64,000 bases of DNA from Mycosarcoma maydis (taxonomy: Eukaryota; Basidiomycota; Ustilaginomycetes; Ustilaginales), in assembly GCF_000328475.2 (NCBI RefSeq), contig NC_026492.1, positions 310,001 to 374,000 of the forward strand, in the 5' to 3' direction. How positions within the stretch are numbered: the stretch's first letter is position 1; every line of letters begins with the position of its first letter. Position numbers and translations under genes: made by a program. Shown here one piece after another: positions 61,901 through 64,000 of this stretch. The notes below the pieces were generated by a model. That model was not told the origin of the DNA, made no database searches, and saw nothing but the letters and a program-made list of their open reading frames with translations.

Positions 61901-64000
61901 GACCGCCTTGACGCATCCTACAAATACGGTGGCCGTAAGCACTGACGACGCTTCCCGCTTCGCAAAACTTTGGCACGTGCGCGATCCCTTCCCTCTTGCC
62001 AACTTGCCCAAAGATGATCAGCAGCTCTCTCTTCTGCGCCAACCATTCCGCGACGTGACCAGCGTCTACCGACAGCATTTCGGCTTTGTGAGTGGCGAGC
62101 TTGTACGCCTTAAAGCTTTTCACCATGCTTGCGCAAAGTTTGTCGCGCTGCGCTCCCAAGCATCCACAAGCAACCATGCCGATGGCTTGCTCCCACTAAG
62201 CTTCTTTTGGACCGAAGCCCCCCTCGACCTATTCTTGGCTCTCGTACCCACCCCCATCATGGACGAATCTGTCGAAGAGACGGTGCTCGATCCTCAGGTG
62301 CAAGTCACACCTATTTGCGACCTGCCAGAGCAGCTCAAGGCAAGTCTCGGGCTCACACACCGGGCGTTGGAAGAGGCAGGCATCTCGATCTTTAGCCTAG
62401 CAACGCAACTGTCCCAATTTGGTCTTGTCAAGCTGCGGGCTGTAAGTGCACCAGAAGACCAGAGTCAGAACAAGCTCAACCCGGCCACTGCCACCGTCGA
62501 GCCTGTCCACCGTCTACCGCTCTACGACTGGGCGAGCAAAGAAGAGCTCAAGCCTCTCATTGGCTGTGTCGATGCTGGGCTGAACCCCGACCAGATCAAT
62601 CGCTTCTGGGCCAAAGTGCAACTCAATTGCCTTTACGCAGATGGAGGAAGGGATAAACACGGCAGTCGGACAGAAGGTAATGCCGCTTGGGCCGAGGAGC
62701 TCGAAGCTGACACATTGGCCGAAATGGAGCCGTACAAGATGATACCACAGGAGCTCTCAAATGTCTTGTTCTCCACAAAGGCGTGGCGCCCATTCTATCA
62801 ACTCAGACCTTCTCAGGTTAAATTCTTGTACCGCATCGCCTTACAAGACATTGCAACGATGACGCAAGTCGAAATTGACAGGCTCGCCTACGTGACGCTT
62901 GCGCCGCAGCAGGTGATTGTCGCGTTGCTGCGAAAGCGCTTGGAACGGTCCAACGAGCCGGAAGACCCGGATGCTCCACCAGCTCGATGCCAGAAGTCGC
63001 GCTTCACCTGGCCATTCAAGCTCCGCACCATCGAGCTGCCAACGAGACTGTTCAAGTCCATGGAAGCCCATGCCGGGGCAAGGACGGCTGCAACAGTCGG
63101 GAAGCCCAAGAGAACGCAGGCTCAGCGGGAGTGGGAAGGGCGCAAAACAACCCTCAACAAGGCGCGACAACTCCGCGAGCGCCGCGAGCAGGACTTCCAA
63201 GCAATGCTCGAACATGCGTTTGACGGTGCGCCAGCCGCTCGTGATCTTCGCTCCAAGATTGAAACAGCACTTGGCGTGATTCGACGCAAATATGTAGCAG
63301 GCGAAGTCAAGTTTGACGCCACTGCTGCTCAATCCGCGATAGCACGAGCGATCAGATCGGCTTCGGGCCTTCGATTGATGCCCGCCGTTCGAGCACCACC
63401 GCGAGACCGGACTAAGCGCCAAGAGAGACGACTGTCAAGTGAAGAAGCGCAAGATTCCGAAGTAGAGACAGGGGGACGAGCTCAGGAGGCAAATGGAGAT
63501 GGAGCTATTGTTGCTGAGAAACCTAGGACGAAAAGAGACCGGCGGAGCCGTCGAAACGCGGACGCAAACATCTTTTGGACGCCTGCCAGAAAGGAACTGT
63601 TGCGCGATGCAGCAGTCATCCTTCGCGTTCGCGACGAGGTTCGTGGTCGATCGGATTGGTCAGCATTGTTTCAGATCATCGATCGCGAAGAGCAGCAACA
63701 GACACGCGGTGTGATCATGGCACAGTGGCGCAACCAATACTATCGCATGCGGTCACTTGATGGCGAAGAAGCCTATTTAGCCGCGCTAGAAAGCCGCTGG
63801 ATCCGAGTGTATGTGTCTGCGCGCGAGTCGGGCATTTTGAAGGACGACGGCTTCCCTGCTGCCACTGGGTTCGATCTTGCCGCACAGATACGAATTCTTC
63901 GCGAGAGGATCGACAAGAACGAAGTACAAGAATCGTTGGCCAAGCCGATCGCTCGGTACCACCTGCCTCTGCAGCTAAATGCTGCCACCGACTTTACACT
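58962..64000 (+). CDS. TFC3: Largest TFIIIC subunit (Tfc3/B-block binding), 3' end outside window
   Basis: Open without a stop or needed intron from the ATG at 58962 to the window end: 1679 residues, incomplete. TFIIIC binds the B block of tRNA genes and recruits TFIIIB and RNA polymerase III. A B-block-type winged helix lies at about 165-231 (SAYRVLQIVCRSREKPVLST ... FYICKRLIDLDLIIKF). Later segments (about 330-430) read as further winged-helix modules. Three AT-hook motifs follow in a linker: RRGRPPKK at 608-615, RGRPR at 630-634 and RGRPR at 650-654. The remainder includes a Ser/Pro/Ala-rich stretch (about 660-850), a helical domain with SHALVQCIREAGGAVDTLEI near 870, and charged regions. 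The assignment rests on the N-terminal winged helix and size (yeast Tfc3 has 1160 residues). Confidence 0.8.
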   Translation, partial: MIDELIHHCIEQIGLDGEAGTDIGRFAHYVGQFHSQLSSLSQSPDQLIDDLYLAFVFRQVLSHPHVRVGLFVAGVPLKTGTKSGIHQRKSSALESPAGTSQSTKSDPELTREYDSVNLLPDQTIAEQHGLAKLQLLHGDRLRLVLHTDLIKRLLIGSDAFCLPPSAYRVLQIVCRSREKPVLSTDIGTALHTDQKTVFYICKRLIDLDLIIKFHARETGTVSSYFVATRFQDRCDILVQQKNADVAADLQVVGVASQDTAHPSLSNPSSIPSIQAETADDDGEGEGEDDDDNVQALPAPVVTVKEEESQGLDDAGATGHTLAQVSTPTFEHVDAAKSLIWMSSRPELVRLRIYLVCNSTSFKVTARHRLQRRINLSSIRLQRRAFTSLLQHAVVHGFLEVVDVYVASTHRTYRGLRMTQKGQDEMYELLNGEYGDASSLQQQAKATRLNAKLQQDLSRCEPSLPRELTLERHVHEQVARAGSAGRTISQLMTQLHGNGQFGRVLDQIVQRAEDADGEPSLSDIRIRCFYEHKLRVRNTKLYSHHAWVLQSANDGFLDPADVHLLALAGGPSTLHRKSAFWTAPDLVGQHLASLSKDLFTPTPSKDAPRRGRPPKKRPLDDDRSETPPRKRGRPRIHPLPDSETQIVPKKRGRPRKDQSAPAEAIPTDTEALLSPVSSSFHPDQPTQLHDVVEVDSSPKEVSSHCNAKARPDEVMDDAYTPTVSDSPTGTVKRRSRRLMQSHAQTRLTSLLASTPATAATDEPKTSEAERVAVFESPAATRPAKPSPEAHAAPEITMPSVQDQEHATALEPPLVDVSRLDDLMSASSQVKSEAQPALLATPVAKNLRETTVTPSASERKRRTNVSQLRSSHALVQCIREAGGAVDTLEIADLLTSFVERHGFASDTQLIDLRDRKVREKALAASVNNNLLRRTFVRLVLPTAMCSRRQIIYLPELPPDQLQTYCEAVRQGRRGWFSTKDARTALTHPTNTVAVSTDDASRFAKLWHVRDPFPLANLPKDDQQLSLLRQPFRDVTSVYRQHFGFVSGELVRLKAFHHACAKFVALRSQASTSNHADGLLPLSFFWTEAPLDLFLALVPTPIMDESVEETVLDPQVQVTPICDLPEQLKASLGLTHRALEEAGISIFSLATQLSQFGLVKLRAVSAPEDQSQNKLNPATATVEPVHRLPLYDWASKEELKPLIGCVDAGLNPDQINRFWAKVQLNCLYADGGRDKHGSRTEGNAAWAEELEADTLAEMEPYKMIPQELSNVLFSTKAWRPFYQLRPSQVKFLYRIALQDIATMTQVEIDRLAYVTLAPQQVIVALLRKRLERSNEPEDPDAPPARCQKSRFTWPFKLRTIELPTRLFKSMEAHAGARTAATVGKPKRTQAQREWEGRKTTLNKARQLRERREQDFQAMLEHAFDGAPAARDLRSKIETALGVIRRKYVAGEVKFDATAAQSAIARAIRSASGLRLMPAVRAPPRDRTKRQERRLSSEEAQDSEVETGGRAQEANGDGAIVAEKPRTKRDRRSRRNADANIFWTPARKELLRDAAVILRVRDEVRGRSDWSALFQIIDREEQQQTRGVIMAQWRNQYYRMRSLDGEEAYLAALESRWIRVYVSARESGILKDDGFPAATGFDLAAQIRILRERIDKNEVQESLAKPIARYHLPLQLNAATDFT

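Overview
This window is nuclear DNA from a basidiomycete fungus, most likely a smut or smut-related yeast (Ustilaginales: Ustilago, Sporisorium or Pseudozyma type). The reasons are a fungal housekeeping gene set (ORM, Tsr1, Rad52, Wbp1, Suv3, Ert1/AcuK, Ppm1, TFIIIC), GC-rich coding DNA, long polyQ, polyA and serine-rich disordered inserts, and very few introns. I can support spliced structures for only three firm genes. The species cannot be named from the sequence alone. A run of 100 N at 14544-14643 is a scaffold gap.

Layout. 0.4-8.2 kb: ORM1 (sphingolipid control), TSR1 (40S biogenesis), an animal-style eIF4E-binding protein, and an ODC-type mitochondrial carrier on the minus strand. 9.5-11.6 kb: RAD52 on the minus strand. 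11.6-14.6 kb: gene-empty, repeat-rich DNA ending in the gap. 14.6-18.9 kb: a Kin4-like kinase whose 5' end is lost in the gap. 19.1-22.3 kb: FMP46-like redox protein and an F-box/beta-propeller protein, divergent. 22.5-26.4 kb: WBP1/OST48 and an NKAP-family protein, divergent. 26.5-31.8 kb: DPH6 and SUV3 sharing a 288-bp divergent promoter. 31.8-35.7 kb: gene-empty. 35.7-38.9 kb: an LrgA/LrgB-type membrane protein. 39.4-42.0 kb: ERT1/AcuK-type Zn2Cys6-PAS regulator. 42.0-49.0 kb: a 7-kb gene-poor stretch with at most two weak spliced candidates. 49.0-57.4 kb: PPM1 (three exons), a CmcJ/AsaB-like oxygenase, a FIT2/Scs3-like lipid-droplet protein and a Pex11-like protein. 58.0-64.0 kb: mitochondrial uS17 and the largest TFIIIC subunit, which runs off the window.

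The genes do not form a cluster or operon. Several touch TOR- or nutrient-linked processes (ORM1, 4E-BP, PPM1, ERT1, TSR1, TFIIIC), but these are dispersed housekeeping functions. I see no biosynthetic cluster, transposon with intact coding capacity, CRISPR array, rRNA gene or convincing tRNA.

The most unusual signal is in the non-coding DNA. Nearly every sizeable intergenic space carries copies of a heptamer with core TCGTGA/TCACGA, singly, in tandem (up to seven units) or inverted. Several unrelated tandem arrays in the same spaces also have a unit of exactly 7 bp. The other highlight is a compact fungal 4E-BP with TPGGT, YxxxxLL, SP-site and C-terminal TOS-like motifs.
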